Source: Crystallibacter degradans (lineage in GTDB: Bacteria > Actinomycetota > Actinomycetes > Actinomycetales > Micrococcaceae). Taken from it: a stretch of 59,640 bases of DNA. The notes below the pieces were generated by a model that saw only the letters and a list, made by a program, of their open reading frames with translations, did no database searches and was not told the DNA's origin. The stretch is from the NCBI RefSeq assembly GCF_012952295.1, contig NZ_JABBCH010000021.1, positions 1 through 59,640 on the forward strand, in the 5' to 3' direction. Shown piece after piece: positions 27,401-35,846 of this stretch. Numbering within the stretch: the first letter of the stretch is position 1; each line of letters starts with the position of its first letter. Both the position numbers and the translations under genes were made by a program.

Positions 27401-28519
27401 TCAACCCTGGACGGGCTCCAGTTCCTGAATCAATGAGGTAGCGTGCTCGACATTGGCATTCTGTTTCGCAAGGTCATCTGCGAACAATGGCATGACCAGT
27501 CTGCCGAAACGCTCCGCTTCCTCCGCATGGGGGTAACCACTCAGGCAGAAGCTTGAGCAACCAGCATCCATGAATCGACGGATTGTCCCTGCAACCTGCT
27601 CGGGGTTACCTACAATTGCGACTCCAGCTCCTTCACGCACGGTCGCAATGCCGCTCCAGAGATGCTGATCGATCATATGGTTCTCGACTTTGGCAAGCTC
27701 TTTCATGCGGTCATTCGCTACCGACTGATCGCCTAGCGCTGCGCGTTCCTGCTGGAGTTTAGGAGTAGCGTGGGCAATGAGCGCCCGCGCCGCCGCCCAG
27801 GCCTCGTCTTCGGTCTCGCGGACGATGATGTGCAACCGCATGCCGTAACGCAATGTACGCCCTACAGTCGCGGCACGCGCGTTCATCTCAGCGACGCGCT
27901 CTGCGATTGTGTCAGGTGTATCCCCCCAGAACAGATGCACGTCTGCATGCTTCGCGCAGAGGTTCTTGGCAGCTTCCGACAGTCCTCCGAGGTAGATGGG
28001 AGGGAAAGGCTTCTGATAGGGCTTGGGCTTGACCAGAATCTGGTTGGCCTTGAAGTACTTGCCGGCAAAGTCGAAGGGTTCTTCTTCAGTCCAGGCCCGT
28101 TTCATGACATCGAGCGCCTCGTCAAACAACTCATAGCGCTCGTCATGGCTGTGGAACGATCCGTCGGCTTCGCATTCGCTGGAGGTTCCTCCAGCGATTA
28201 GATTGACGCGCACCCGTCCCTCGGTCAGCTGGTCGAATGTCGATAGCATTTTTGCCATGACCGTGGGCGCGATAAAACCGGGTCGCGCCGCGACCAGGGG
28301 AATGATTTTCTCCGTCTTTGCGGCGATCATGGCACATGTGATGTATGCGTCCCAGCAGTTAGTTTGCACGGGGACTAGGATGTACTCGAAACCGGCCTTT
28401 TCTGCGGATTGAGCAACTCCGGAGAAAAGCTCCATGCTGGGCGCCGCTTCAGCTTCGGGGACTCCAAATGCGGCAGTATCTCCCCAAGTGGGAATGAACC
28501 ATCCAAACTCGACCGTCAT
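27401..28519 (-). CDS. SsuD-type LLM class flavin-dependent monooxygenase
   Basis: A 372-residue enzyme of the luciferase-like family. The start (FGWFIPTWGD), the middle (SHDERYELFDEAL, FPPIYLGGLSEAAKNLC) and the end (CSSFCLSGYPHAEEAERFG) closely follow SsuD alkanesulfonate monooxygenase, including the IVRETEDEAW and VNLIAGG stretches. SsuD uses FMNH2 from a flavin reductase and O2 to split alkanesulfonates to sulfite and aldehyde. The aldehyde dehydrogenase and two SDRs nearby fit that chemistry. An organosulfur compound is likely, but its identity is unknown. A LysR regulator is divergent. Confidence 0.85.
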   Translation of the reverse strand: MTVEFGWFIPTWGDTAAFGVPEAEAAPSMELFSGVAQSAEKAGFEYILVPVQTNCWDAYITCAMIAAKTEKIIPLVAARPGFIAPTVMAKMLSTFDQLTEGRVRVNLIAGGTSSECEADGSFHSHDERYELFDEALDVMKRAWTEEEPFDFAGKYFKANQILVKPKPYQKPFPPIYLGGLSEAAKNLCAKHADVHLFWGDTPDTIAERVAEMNARAATVGRTLRYGMRLHIIVRETEDEAWAAARALIAHATPKLQQERAALGDQSVANDRMKELAKVENHMIDQHLWSGIATVREGAGVAIVGNPEQVAGTIRRFMDAGCSSFCLSGYPHAEEAERFGRLVMPLFADDLAKQNANVEHATSLIQELEPVQG

Positions 28520-29081
28520 GGCCGCCTCCTGCGATTTGATCGGTTGTCGAGGATCTGCCTCGAATAAATTTCATTGGCAGTGACTTTGAAGAGCTATTTG
28601 CTCTTGCTATCTGCCCTTCCCAAGCTATGGAATGAATCACACCGCGGCTAAGTCGTTTCTCTTCTGCCCTCTATACGGTGGGCTTATCGCCGTGGCCCTC
28701 GTCCTTGGTGGAGACGTGGAGGGAGCGCACACTTGTAACAGCAGTACTCGGACTTCAAGAGTCGATGGTTTCGTGCAGGGAAGTTGGCCACGTGCGACCT
28801 CATCACCGGACCCGACACTTTACGCATCGACGCGGGGGACAGCGTCAGTACAAGGGAATTACCTCGACCAACGCGAGGATGTGGGCGTGAGGTCCCTGTA
28901 AGGGTTCTAGTATCGTAAGGGTTCCCTCCCGGTAGATCTGCACAAGGGTACGGGTACAGGTCACGGCGGGTACAAGGTTTAATACTGTGAACGGCAGGTC
29001 CACAGCGACAGGCCACAACAGATCGTTATTGCGCTTTGCTCGCGATCTTAGATAGCGCGACCGAAGACGAAGGAGTCCACC
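28520..29081. promoter_or_regulatory. Divergent promoter region with repeats
   Basis: This 562-base gap lies between the monooxygenase and LysR starts. It holds a direct repeat GTAAGGGTTC at 28898 and 28915 (17-base spacing) and three GGGTAC copies at 28946, 28952 and 28968. LysR proteins bind such arrays, so these are the candidate sites. Confidence 0.45.
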
Positions 29082-29975
29082 GTGGAAGTTCGCCAGGCAC
29101 GGCACTTCCTGGCAATCGTCGATCATGGAACTACCGGACGCGCTGCCGCGGAATTGCATATGACCCAACCGGCTTTGTCTCAATCCATAGTGAGTTTAGA
29201 AAGAGTGCTGCGGGTAAAACTGTTCCAACGTTCGACACGGGGGATGCAATTGACACCCTCCGGGGAGGCGCTGGTATGGCCGGCTCGGCGACTGGTTGAA
29301 TCCGCTATCCGAGCCGTTGCTGCAGTTGACGAGAGTAGAGACGTACCCCGCGGGACTTTGAATATATCCGCAATGCCTGCATTGGCAGCGACGCCCGTAG
29401 CTGTCTGGGTCGCCCGATTCCGGGAGCGCTATCCGCAGGTATCGGTACATCTTGATTCTTATTTTGGGGAGGATAATATTGTCAAGCATTTCGACAAGAA
29501 CCCTGTCGAAATACTTGTTTCGTTTTCCGACGAAGAGGTGTCGGGAAGTGTAAGGCGTCGGAAAATAGGCTCTCAAGATATGGTGATCGCGTTACCTCCC
29601 GGAACGGTGGTTAACGACGGGCCAACGGTGCAATTCAGGGAACTTGCTCAGCAAAATTTTGTTGTCGCACCTCCTCGCACATCAATGCGTCGCATCCTCG
29701 ATCAAGAGTTCGCACGGGCCGGGGAGGAATTGAAGATTTCCATCGAGTCACCCTTTATGGACACGCTTCCCATACTGGTCGCGGGTGGCGCAGGCTGCGC
29801 TTTAGTTCCAGCCCAAGGGGCGGAGGTAGCACGTGAACTCGGTGCACTCATAAAGTATCCGGACCCTCCCATAGAACGGCCTTTCTATATCTATTACCAC
29901 ACCCAACGGTTGTCCTACGCGGCGCAAGCATTTATTAGAATGGCGAAAGACGATCAGCACCAAATCACAGATTAA
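29082..29975 (+). CDS. LysR-family transcriptional regulator
   Basis: A 297-residue LysR: N-terminal helix-turn-helix (HFLAIVDHGTTGRAAAELHM, TQPALSQSI) at residues 8-50, then the periplasmic-binding-like effector domain. Divergent from the SsuD-like gene, so it is the likely activator. In this family sulfur-starvation regulators (Cbl/CysB-like) have similar size, but this protein is not close to them. AAGGAG lies upstream of the ATG. The DNA is somewhat AT-richer than average. Confidence 0.85.
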   Translation: MEVRQARHFLAIVDHGTTGRAAAELHMTQPALSQSIVSLERVLRVKLFQRSTRGMQLTPSGEALVWPARRLVESAIRAVAAVDESRDVPRGTLNISAMPALAATPVAVWVARFRERYPQVSVHLDSYFGEDNIVKHFDKNPVEILVSFSDEEVSGSVRRRKIGSQDMVIALPPGTVVNDGPTVQFRELAQQNFVVAPPRTSMRRILDQEFARAGEELKISIESPFMDTLPILVAGGAGCALVPAQGAEVARELGALIKYPDPPIERPFYIYYHTQRLSYAAQAFIRMAKDDQHQITD

Positions 29976-30600
29976 GTGAATCGTGCGCTCTTCGAAAACT
30001 GCCACTGAATCCAACTGAACCTTGGCATTTCACGCTGGCTCGCGCCTTGCGTGATCATGTTTGAAATCACTCGCTAGCACCGATCTCTTCTCTTTCGGGG
30101 GAAACACGTATCCAAGAGACTGTGGGGCGATTCGAACCATTCAAGGTCTGCTATCCGGCTATCCGTCCCACCTGATGGCCCATTGCCCGGCACCGTGGTT
30201 GGCTTCGCCCCCCCGTTACCCCCATGTGAGAGGGCGCCAAACTGGAGCGCTCCAGTCCCGGAATTGCATTTAAAGACCCTCATGATCCGAAGTGGCCAGG
30301 TAGGCCGTCATAAGTGGCATCTATGACCTGGGAAGGAAAAACCGATTTGATCCACGTCACATCGCCAGTCACTATGAACAGACCGCGGACAGCAGATATG
30401 AGCGTGTATCAATTCGGGGCACCGCACCATTGGCGAACCCCCGCACGGTAGTCATCGACGGGGTCGTGTTGGGGCGCGAGGGTTATGAAAGACGGTTTTC
30501 GGGCTTCCGCACGCATCAGCATCGACGCCATTTCCAAGAGCTCATCATTACTGCAGGGTCCTCAGCACAGTTATGTCATTCCAACCGAAGGAGTCACAAA
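29976..30600. other. Promoter region with no gene
   Basis: No supportable gene. A frame from 30430 runs into the transporter gene, but its first 57 codons lack protein character and the GTG at 30601 has the ribosome site. No clear palindrome. Confidence 0.35.
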
Positions 30601-31935
30601 GTGGACAAAACTACTGATCTGGTGCGGCCTGATCCCGACGGAGGGACGTCGTCGCCGAAGACCGAGCAGAAGAACGGGATCCGAAAGGTCATCGCAGCGA
30701 GCACGGTCGGAACCTCCATTGAATATTACGACTACTTCATCTTTGGAACCGCTGCAGCAACTGTCTTCCCGCAACTCTTCTTTCCGCAGTTCAGCCCCCT
30801 TGCGGGCACACTTGCAGCTTTCGCAACCTTCGGTGCCGGATTCTTCGCTCGACCTCTCGGCGCGGCTATAGCTGGCCACTTCGGAGACCGTATCGGCCGC
30901 AAATCCATGCTGGTCATGACTCTCCTCGTCATGGGCGTCGCGACGTTCGCCATCGGCCTTTTACCAGGCTACGACACCATCGGCATATGGGCCCCGATCC
31001 TCCTAGTGGTACTTCGTCTGATTCAAGGATTCGGAGTGGGCGGCGAACTTCCCGGAGCTCAGTTGATGTGCGTGGAGCACGCGCCAGCGAACCGGCGAGG
31101 ATTTTTCGGCAGCTGGCCGCAAAGCGCCTCGCCGATCGGTCTCGCTCTTGCTACCGGGGCGTTCGTGGTCATCGGCAATATTGTGGATGAAGAACAGTTC
31201 ATGGCATGGGGATGGCGGATCCCGTTCCTCTTCAGCGGTGTACTCGTTTTGGTGGGGATCTTCGTACGACTGTCAACTCACGAGAGCCCTGTATTCAAGG
31301 AGGCTCAGAAGCTCGGTCAAAAGAGTGCCCTACCTATCGGAGAATACTTCAGCAAGAACCGTGTTCAGGCACTCCGTGGTATCGGCATGTACCTCGGCGT
31401 TACAGTCATTTACTACATTGTGACGACATTCATGATGTCTTACACCACAGGGCAACTGGAGATGAACCGTTCAGACGTACTGAACGTCGTCCTCCTGGCC
31501 CAACCTGTCTTCTTCGTTTGTTGTCTCGTCGGCGGCGCGCTCTCGGACAGGATTCCACGTCACCGTGTTTATGCACTCAGCTCATTGGGTGTAGGAGTTG
31601 TCGCTTTCCCCTCCTTCGCGCTGATTGATCTTGGCACTCCGGTAATGCTCTTTCTCGGGGTAGTACTCCTGGGAGGGTTCTTGTTCCTTTACTGCGGCGT
31701 CCAAGGGGCTCTTTTCGCCGAGATGTTCGACGTTCGTATCCGGTACACGGGGATGTCGTTGTCTATTGCGCTAGCGACCCTGATTGGCGGCGCGTTCACA
31801 CCGGCCTTGGGCACACTTCTTGTTGAATGGTTCGGCGGACGAAGCTACGGCGTGTCTCTCTTGGTGATAGCGATCGCCCTGATCGCTGCGGCATCGGCGC
31901 ACAGTAGCCGAAAAGCACAGGCGTTCAGCAAGTAG
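30601..31935 (+). CDS. MHS-family MFS transporter
   Basis: A 444-residue metabolite:H+ symporter of the ProP/ShiA type. The start ASTVGTSIEYYDYFIFGTAA, the loop GHFGDRIGRKSMLV, and the motif RLIQGFGVGGELPGAQL are family signatures. The GTG at 30601 is preceded by AAGGAG with good spacing. Substrates of the family include shikimate, citrate, proline and alpha-ketoglutarate. Here it may import the organosulfur compound or its carbon product. The hairpin at 31941-31960 follows its stop. Confidence 0.87.
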   Translation: MDKTTDLVRPDPDGGTSSPKTEQKNGIRKVIAASTVGTSIEYYDYFIFGTAAATVFPQLFFPQFSPLAGTLAAFATFGAGFFARPLGAAIAGHFGDRIGRKSMLVMTLLVMGVATFAIGLLPGYDTIGIWAPILLVVLRLIQGFGVGGELPGAQLMCVEHAPANRRGFFGSWPQSASPIGLALATGAFVVIGNIVDEEQFMAWGWRIPFLFSGVLVLVGIFVRLSTHESPVFKEAQKLGQKSALPIGEYFSKNRVQALRGIGMYLGVTVIYYIVTTFMMSYTTGQLEMNRSDVLNVVLLAQPVFFVCCLVGGALSDRIPRHRVYALSSLGVGVVAFPSFALIDLGTPVMLFLGVVLLGGFLFLYCGVQGALFAEMFDVRIRYTGMSLSIALATLIGGAFTPALGTLLVEWFGGRSYGVSLLVIAIALIAAASAHSSRKAQAFSK

Positions 31936-31940
31936 AAACA

Positions 31941-31960
31941 GGGCAGATAGAAAGCTGCCC
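31941..31960 (+). terminator. Hairpin after the MHS transporter
   Basis: GGGCAG, 8-base loop, CTGCCC, starting 6 bases after the stop. A further pair AAAGCGGG / CCCGCTTT spans the next 60 bases. Confidence 0.5.
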
Positions 31961-32129
31961 GAAAGCGGGTCTCCTCGACACTGGTGTTCTCGGACTCATC
32001 ACCAGTTGGGCAGAGGGGGCCCGCTTTTCTGCCCTGGCGTAGGAAGAGCCGACAAAGGCCGTCCTGCAATCAGGACGACCGCGGGACGACCCAGACCATC
32101 TCGGCGTTTCCAGATGATTACCTGTGGTG

Positions 32130-32345
32130 CCCTACAAGTGTCGGTTGTTGACCACTCGATCCATTCGAAGGTCACGTATTCAACGTCCTGGACGGCTTGC
32201 AGCGACCGGCGTGAAAGGGGCCGAGCCGGATGCATTCTCGTAGAGGCTGACCAGAGTCTCGGCAAGCGCGTTGTCGTAGCATCGCCGACGTGCCGATGGA
32301 AGCGGTCAGGCCTCCGAGCAGCAGATGATCGGTGACGGCCCCCCA
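32130..32345 (-). pseudogene. IS3-type transposase remnant
   Basis: On the minus strand, CYDNALAETLVSLYENASGS and then, in another frame, LQAVQDVEYVTFEWIEW match the C-terminal catalytic core of IS3-family OrfB transposases (YDNALAE...; VE.VE.AT..WV.WFN). The two parts are in different frames, so it is broken. Residue of an insertion sequence between the transporter and the YeiH locus. Confidence 0.7.
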
Positions 32346-32645
32346 TTTGAATGATGATCAGGATGCCCGCTGGTCAACGTGGTTGAACAGCGGGCCCAAA
32401 CACAGGGAGGGATTGACGGAACTGAGCGCCCGGCGCGAGGTGAACCCGCAATCGATGTCACAGAGTTCCGTGACCCCGCTCGGGCCGGACCGGCCACCAG
32501 GCACCGGTTCGAACCTGCTCCACGTGGATGTCGAGAGACACTTGGCAGGATTCCCAACGGTGGCGGCTGGCGCGCACGGACTTCGTCTCGCACGTCCCGG
32601 TTGGCTATCTGCTTCAGAGCGCCGTGGGGCAGCTTGTGGACCGGG
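32346..32645. other. Gene-free stretch
   Basis: Between the IS remnant and the LysR stop. I see only chance frames; it may be part of the same decayed element. Confidence 0.3.
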
Positions 32646-33566
32646 CTATGGCGTGGGCGTGGCCTGCATGGCGATGTCGAGGAAATGTCCGGCGGCCCCG
32701 GTTGGCCGGCGGCCGCCGAACCAGATTGCCCGCAGGTCGCGCTCCATCGTTCCGCCGGTAACCGGGACCTGGAGCAGCCGCCCGGCTCGGAGGGCTCCCT
32801 GCACTGCCAGATTGCTCAGCACCGTAGGTCCCAGTCCGGCGATGACGCTCTGGCAGATCGCCGAGTTGCTGTTCAGCTCGGCGATGGGCTGGGCCCTGTT
32901 GGAGCCGATAACCGCGTCAAGCGCGGCGCGGGTGCCCGAACCTTCCTCACGCTCCACCAGCGGGGTGCCCGCCAGCTCTGCAGGCGTAAGCGGTGCCGTG
33001 CGAGCGGCCCAGGGATGGTCCGGGGCGATGACGACAACGAGGCAGTCGGTTACTATACGCACACTCCGGATGTCGCCGGGGATGTCGGGGGTTTCAATGA
33101 AGCCGAGTGCCACTCCTCCGGAGCGCACCCCGTCGATCACGTGCCGGGAGTTGTGGATGCGTAGGGTCGTACGGACGTCCGGGCATTCGTGGCGGAAGGT
33201 GCTGATCCAGCCCGGCACCAGGTACTCCGCGACGGTCATGCTTGCCCCGACCACCAGTTCAGGGGCCGAGGTGGCCCCCAGTGCCTCGGCCCCAGCGGAG
33301 AGGCGGTCGACGGCGTCGAGCACCTCGCGCGCCCATTCGACGGTCAGTGCCCCTTCGGTGGTTAGCCGGGACCCTTGTGCGGAGCGGTTCAGCAACGGGT
33401 AGCCCAGACGTCGCTCGAGCGTCGCGAGTGTGCGGCTGGCATTGGACTGGGCCATGCCGATCGAGCGAGCCCCCGCACTCAGGCTACCGGCATCGGCCAC
33501 GGCAACCAGTACGCGGATCGCCGGCAGCTGTAGCCACTGATGGACCGGCGAATTAGGGAACGACAT
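32646..33566 (-). CDS. LysR-family regulator (YeiE/CysL-like)
   Basis: A 306-residue LysR: helix-turn-helix at about residues 15-65 (RVLVAVADAGSLSAGARSIG, AQSNASRTLATLERRLG), then the effector domain ending with ERDLRAIWFGGRRPTGAAG. It is divergent from the YeiH gene with a 72-base gap. LysR proteins of the YeiE/CysL type often sit next to YeiH and respond to sulfite. I chose the ATG at 33566; the longer frame reads into the YeiH gene region. No clear ribosome site is visible. Confidence 0.8.
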   Translation of the reverse strand: MSFPNSPVHQWLQLPAIRVLVAVADAGSLSAGARSIGMAQSNASRTLATLERRLGYPLLNRSAQGSRLTTEGALTVEWAREVLDAVDRLSAGAEALGATSAPELVVGASMTVAEYLVPGWISTFRHECPDVRTTLRIHNSRHVIDGVRSGGVALGFIETPDIPGDIRSVRIVTDCLVVVIAPDHPWAARTAPLTPAELAGTPLVEREEGSGTRAALDAVIGSNRAQPIAELNSNSAICQSVIAGLGPTVLSNLAVQGALRAGRLLQVPVTGGTMERDLRAIWFGGRRPTGAAGHFLDIAMQATPTP

Positions 33567-33638
33567 ATCAGAATTATATGCCTGGCATGGCGCGAAGACG
33601 GCTATTGCCTGCAGGGCCCCCATGACACGGTACAAGGT

Positions 33639-34700
33639 ATGAACCCCCAGAATCCCACTTCCGCCCCGCCGGCAACGCAACCGGAGGCTTCCAAAGCGCC
33701 GGTACGAGGGACAAGCTGGACCCGGATCCTGCCGGGGCTGGCCGCCTGCGTGGCTGCGGCCGCTGCCGTCCTGGCCGCCGCCCAGTTGCTGCCCGGGATC
33801 AGCCCCCTGTTGCTTGCCATCCTACTCGGCGTGGTCTGGCGGAACCTGGTCGGCGTGCCGGCGTCCTGGGCTGCGGGGGTGCAGCTCTCGGCCAAGAAGC
33901 TGCTGCGGACCGGCATCGTGCTGTTGGGGCTGCAACTGTCGCTGGCCGAGATACTCGGTTTGGGCGCTGGCGCCCTGCTGGTGGTGGTCGCGGCCGTCGG
34001 CCTCACCTTCGGCGCCACCATGTGGATCGGCCAGATACTGGGCATCAGTCTGACTCAGCGGCTGCTGATCGCCTCGGGCTTTTCCATCTGTGGGGCAGCC
34101 GCCGTCGCCGCAGTTGAAAGCGCCACCGACGCCGAAGAGCAGGAAACGGTTACCGCGATCGGATTAGTGGTGCTGTTCGGCACTTTGATGATCCCGCTGG
34201 TGCCCTTCCTCGGCGCGCTCCTGGGCTTGCCCGACCAGTCCTTGGGCATGTGGATCGGGGCCTCGACTCACGAGGTCGCCCAGGTGGTCGCTGCTGGCGG
34301 CGCCGTCGGCGGGGCGGCCCTGACCGTGGCTGTAACCGTGAAGCTGGCGCGCGTGCTCATGCTCGCGCCCATCATTGCAGGCATCAGTTGGCACCGTCGC
34401 CGTACGCAGCCCGGGGGTGCCGTGGCTAAACGCCCGCCGATCGTCCCGCTGTTCATACTCGGCTTCATCGCGGCCATGCTGCTGCGCACCACTGGCGTCC
34501 TCCCTGTCTCCGTCCTAGATGCTGCGCAGTGGCTGCAGGCAGCCCTGTTGACTGCGGCCATGTTCGCCCTGGGACTGGGTGTACATTTCCGCGGACTGGT
34601 GACAGTGGGCGGCAAACCCGTGCTGCTGGCCGCAGCCTCCACGCTGGTCATCCTGGCCGTCGCACTGGCCGGCACGCTCGCCTTCCCGCCTGCGGACTGA
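33639..34700 (+). CDS. YeiH-family putative sulfate exporter
   Basis: A 353-residue membrane protein with about ten helices, family PF03601. The stretch LLAILLGVVWRN, the GIVLLGLQLSLAEI region and FSICGAAAVAAVESAT are diagnostic, and the THEVAQVVAAG motif lies in the second half. Members are thought to export sulfate or sulfite; the transport substrate is not firmly known. With the LysR partner it may handle the sulfite from the SsuD-like enzyme 5 kb away, which is inferred. Start: ATG at 33639, ribosome site poor. Confidence 0.8.
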   Translation: MNPQNPTSAPPATQPEASKAPVRGTSWTRILPGLAACVAAAAAVLAAAQLLPGISPLLLAILLGVVWRNLVGVPASWAAGVQLSAKKLLRTGIVLLGLQLSLAEILGLGAGALLVVVAAVGLTFGATMWIGQILGISLTQRLLIASGFSICGAAAVAAVESATDAEEQETVTAIGLVVLFGTLMIPLVPFLGALLGLPDQSLGMWIGASTHEVAQVVAAGGAVGGAALTVAVTVKLARVLMLAPIIAGISWHRRRTQPGGAVAKRPPIVPLFILGFIAAMLLRTTGVLPVSVLDAAQWLQAALLTAAMFALGLGVHFRGLVTVGGKPVLLAAASTLVILAVALAGTLAFPPAD

Positions 34701-34910
34701 GCCCGCGCCGGCGCCTGAACAGAGGGACCCGGACGGGGGCCCTGCACGCGGCCAGCTTCCCGTGTCGGTCCGGAACCGGAGCATCAACACCGGTGCCGAA
34801 TGGCTCCGCGATGCGGCTCTGGCAGTCGTCCTTTGTGCCTCCCATTCGAGAAAGCGCCCGCTCAAGGGGGTCGGTAGATGCAACATAGGAAATCCGAGTG
34901 GGGCCGGGTT
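34701..34910. other. Gene-poor stretch
   Basis: A minus-strand frame here (from an ATG at 34959, MTKNYRRKA..., reading TDPLERALSRMGG) looks partly protein-like. Copy A of the repeat has a similar start (MTKNYRR) followed by a stop after 19 codons. No ribosome site, and it runs into the YeiH gene, so I do not call it. Confidence 0.3.
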
Positions 34911-34981
34911 GGGGTGTACTTGAACTGGAGGCTGCCTTGCGCCGGTAATTCTTGGTCATGTTGCTGGAAGGACAGCCGGGC

Positions 34982-35117
34982 AATTATTAGAGTCTCTGAC
35001 TACGGAAACCGGCAGGGCGCGCACAGCGCCCAGGGAGGAGGAGCGCATCACCGCTGATCAATACCAAACGTCAACTGCCCAACCCGAGGAAAGCCCCTCC
35101 CGAGGGGCTTTCCCTAT
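34982..35117 (+). ncRNA. Candidate small RNA, copy B
   Basis: Hairpin GGGCGC (35015-35020), loop GCACA, GCGCCC (35026-35031), then GGGAGGAGGAG and the terminator. The stem differs from copy A by a C/T change that keeps pairing. Confidence 0.45.
35090..35111. terminator. Terminator in copy B
   Basis: Identical to that in copy A: AAAGCCCC and GGGGCTTT arms. Confidence 0.75.
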
Positions 35118-35381
35118 TTAACCGCCGGTATGAAACGGACACAGTCCTCTGTCCGGGCACTTCAGCTGGTCCACGATGAAGACTCGCAGCTGGTTTGCGG
35201 ATGCGTCGTTCAGGAGTGCATATCTGTTCCAGGGCTGCGGCGTGTTCCCGCCGTCGAACCGCTGGCTGCCTGGCGGCTCCAACGGAGCCCCGACCGGTGT
35301 TTCGGCGGCCACGACACAGGCGCCGTTATCGGCGTCTACAGCTCTTTTTCTGGATGCCTTACGAGACCAAAATGCTCGCAT
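35118..35381 (-). CDS. Hypothetical small protein, copy B of a repeated frame
   Basis: An 87-codon frame, C-terminus similar to the frame at 20343-20657 (NRYALL... and PDRGLC). The middle part (DADNGACVVAAETPVGAPLE) is unlike copy A. No ribosome site is clear. It may be a decayed gene carried by the duplicated element. Confidence 0.3.
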   Translation of the reverse strand: MRAFWSRKASRKRAVDADNGACVVAAETPVGAPLEPPGSQRFDGGNTPQPWNRYALLNDASANQLRVFIVDQLKCPDRGLCPFHTGG

Positions 35382-35465
35382 AGCTGTGAAGGGGGCAACG
35401 GATATGCGTTGCTAAGGTGTTGATTTTATGTTGCTTATCGAAGCTCAAGATGGAATCATTGGCTT

Positions 35466-35846
35466 ATGGAGGCCACTACACGCAACGAGATTTATCTGGA
35501 TGCTACGCGGATGAACATCCACGACTTGGTCCGGGAGCTGAACGAGAACGTTGGCGCTACAGTCGTGCAGACTATGGCAGGGGTGAAGGACCGGACCTCT
35601 CCCTATAAGTGGGCCAAGCCTGACGGACCTGAGCCCCGGGCTGAAATTGAGGCCCGCCTGCGGCTCGGCTACCGGGTTTGGAAGACGCTTGAGATGGCCG
35701 AGGGTAAGCATGTGGCCTTGGCGTGGCTGATGGGTGCTAACCCGCGCCTGGATGAGAACCTGCCGGTGCTCTATGTCCAGCAGCAGCACAGCCGCGAAGT
35801 CATCGGCGCTGCAGAGGCGTTCATTAGCGATACCTACGCCGCGTGA
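35466..35846 (+). CDS. Xre/MbcA-type antitoxin
   Basis: A 126-residue protein. The C-terminal half (GKHVALAWLMGANPRLDENLPVLYV...EVIGAAEAFI) is the MbcA/ParS/Xre C-terminal antitoxin domain. The pattern AWL..NP.L....P is diagnostic. The N-terminal half (NIHDLVRELNENVGATVVQTM) is the helix-turn-helix. It neutralises the RES toxin encoded next, with which it overlaps (GTGA). It probably also represses its own promoter. Order antitoxin-toxin is usual for this class. Confidence 0.75.
   Translation: MEATTRNEIYLDATRMNIHDLVRELNENVGATVVQTMAGVKDRTSPYKWAKPDGPEPRAEIEARLRLGYRVWKTLEMAEGKHVALAWLMGANPRLDENLPVLYVQQQHSREVIGAAEAFISDTYAA

Larger units (their letters stand above)
34911..35302. repeat. Duplicated intergenic element, copy B
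   Basis: Matches copy A at 20139-20537, best over 34982-35117. It sits directly upstream of the RES/Xre toxin-antitoxin pair. The copies are direct repeats 14.8 kb apart and could recombine. Confidence 0.8.

Noticed and set aside
30430-30600. Longer start for the MHS transporter
   Set aside because: The extra 57 residues are not protein-like; the GTG at 30601 has a good ribosome site.
34648-34983. Minus-strand frame starting MTKNYRRK
   Set aside because: Partly protein-like but overlaps the YeiH gene, lacks a ribosome site, and copy A of the repeat breaks after 19 codons.
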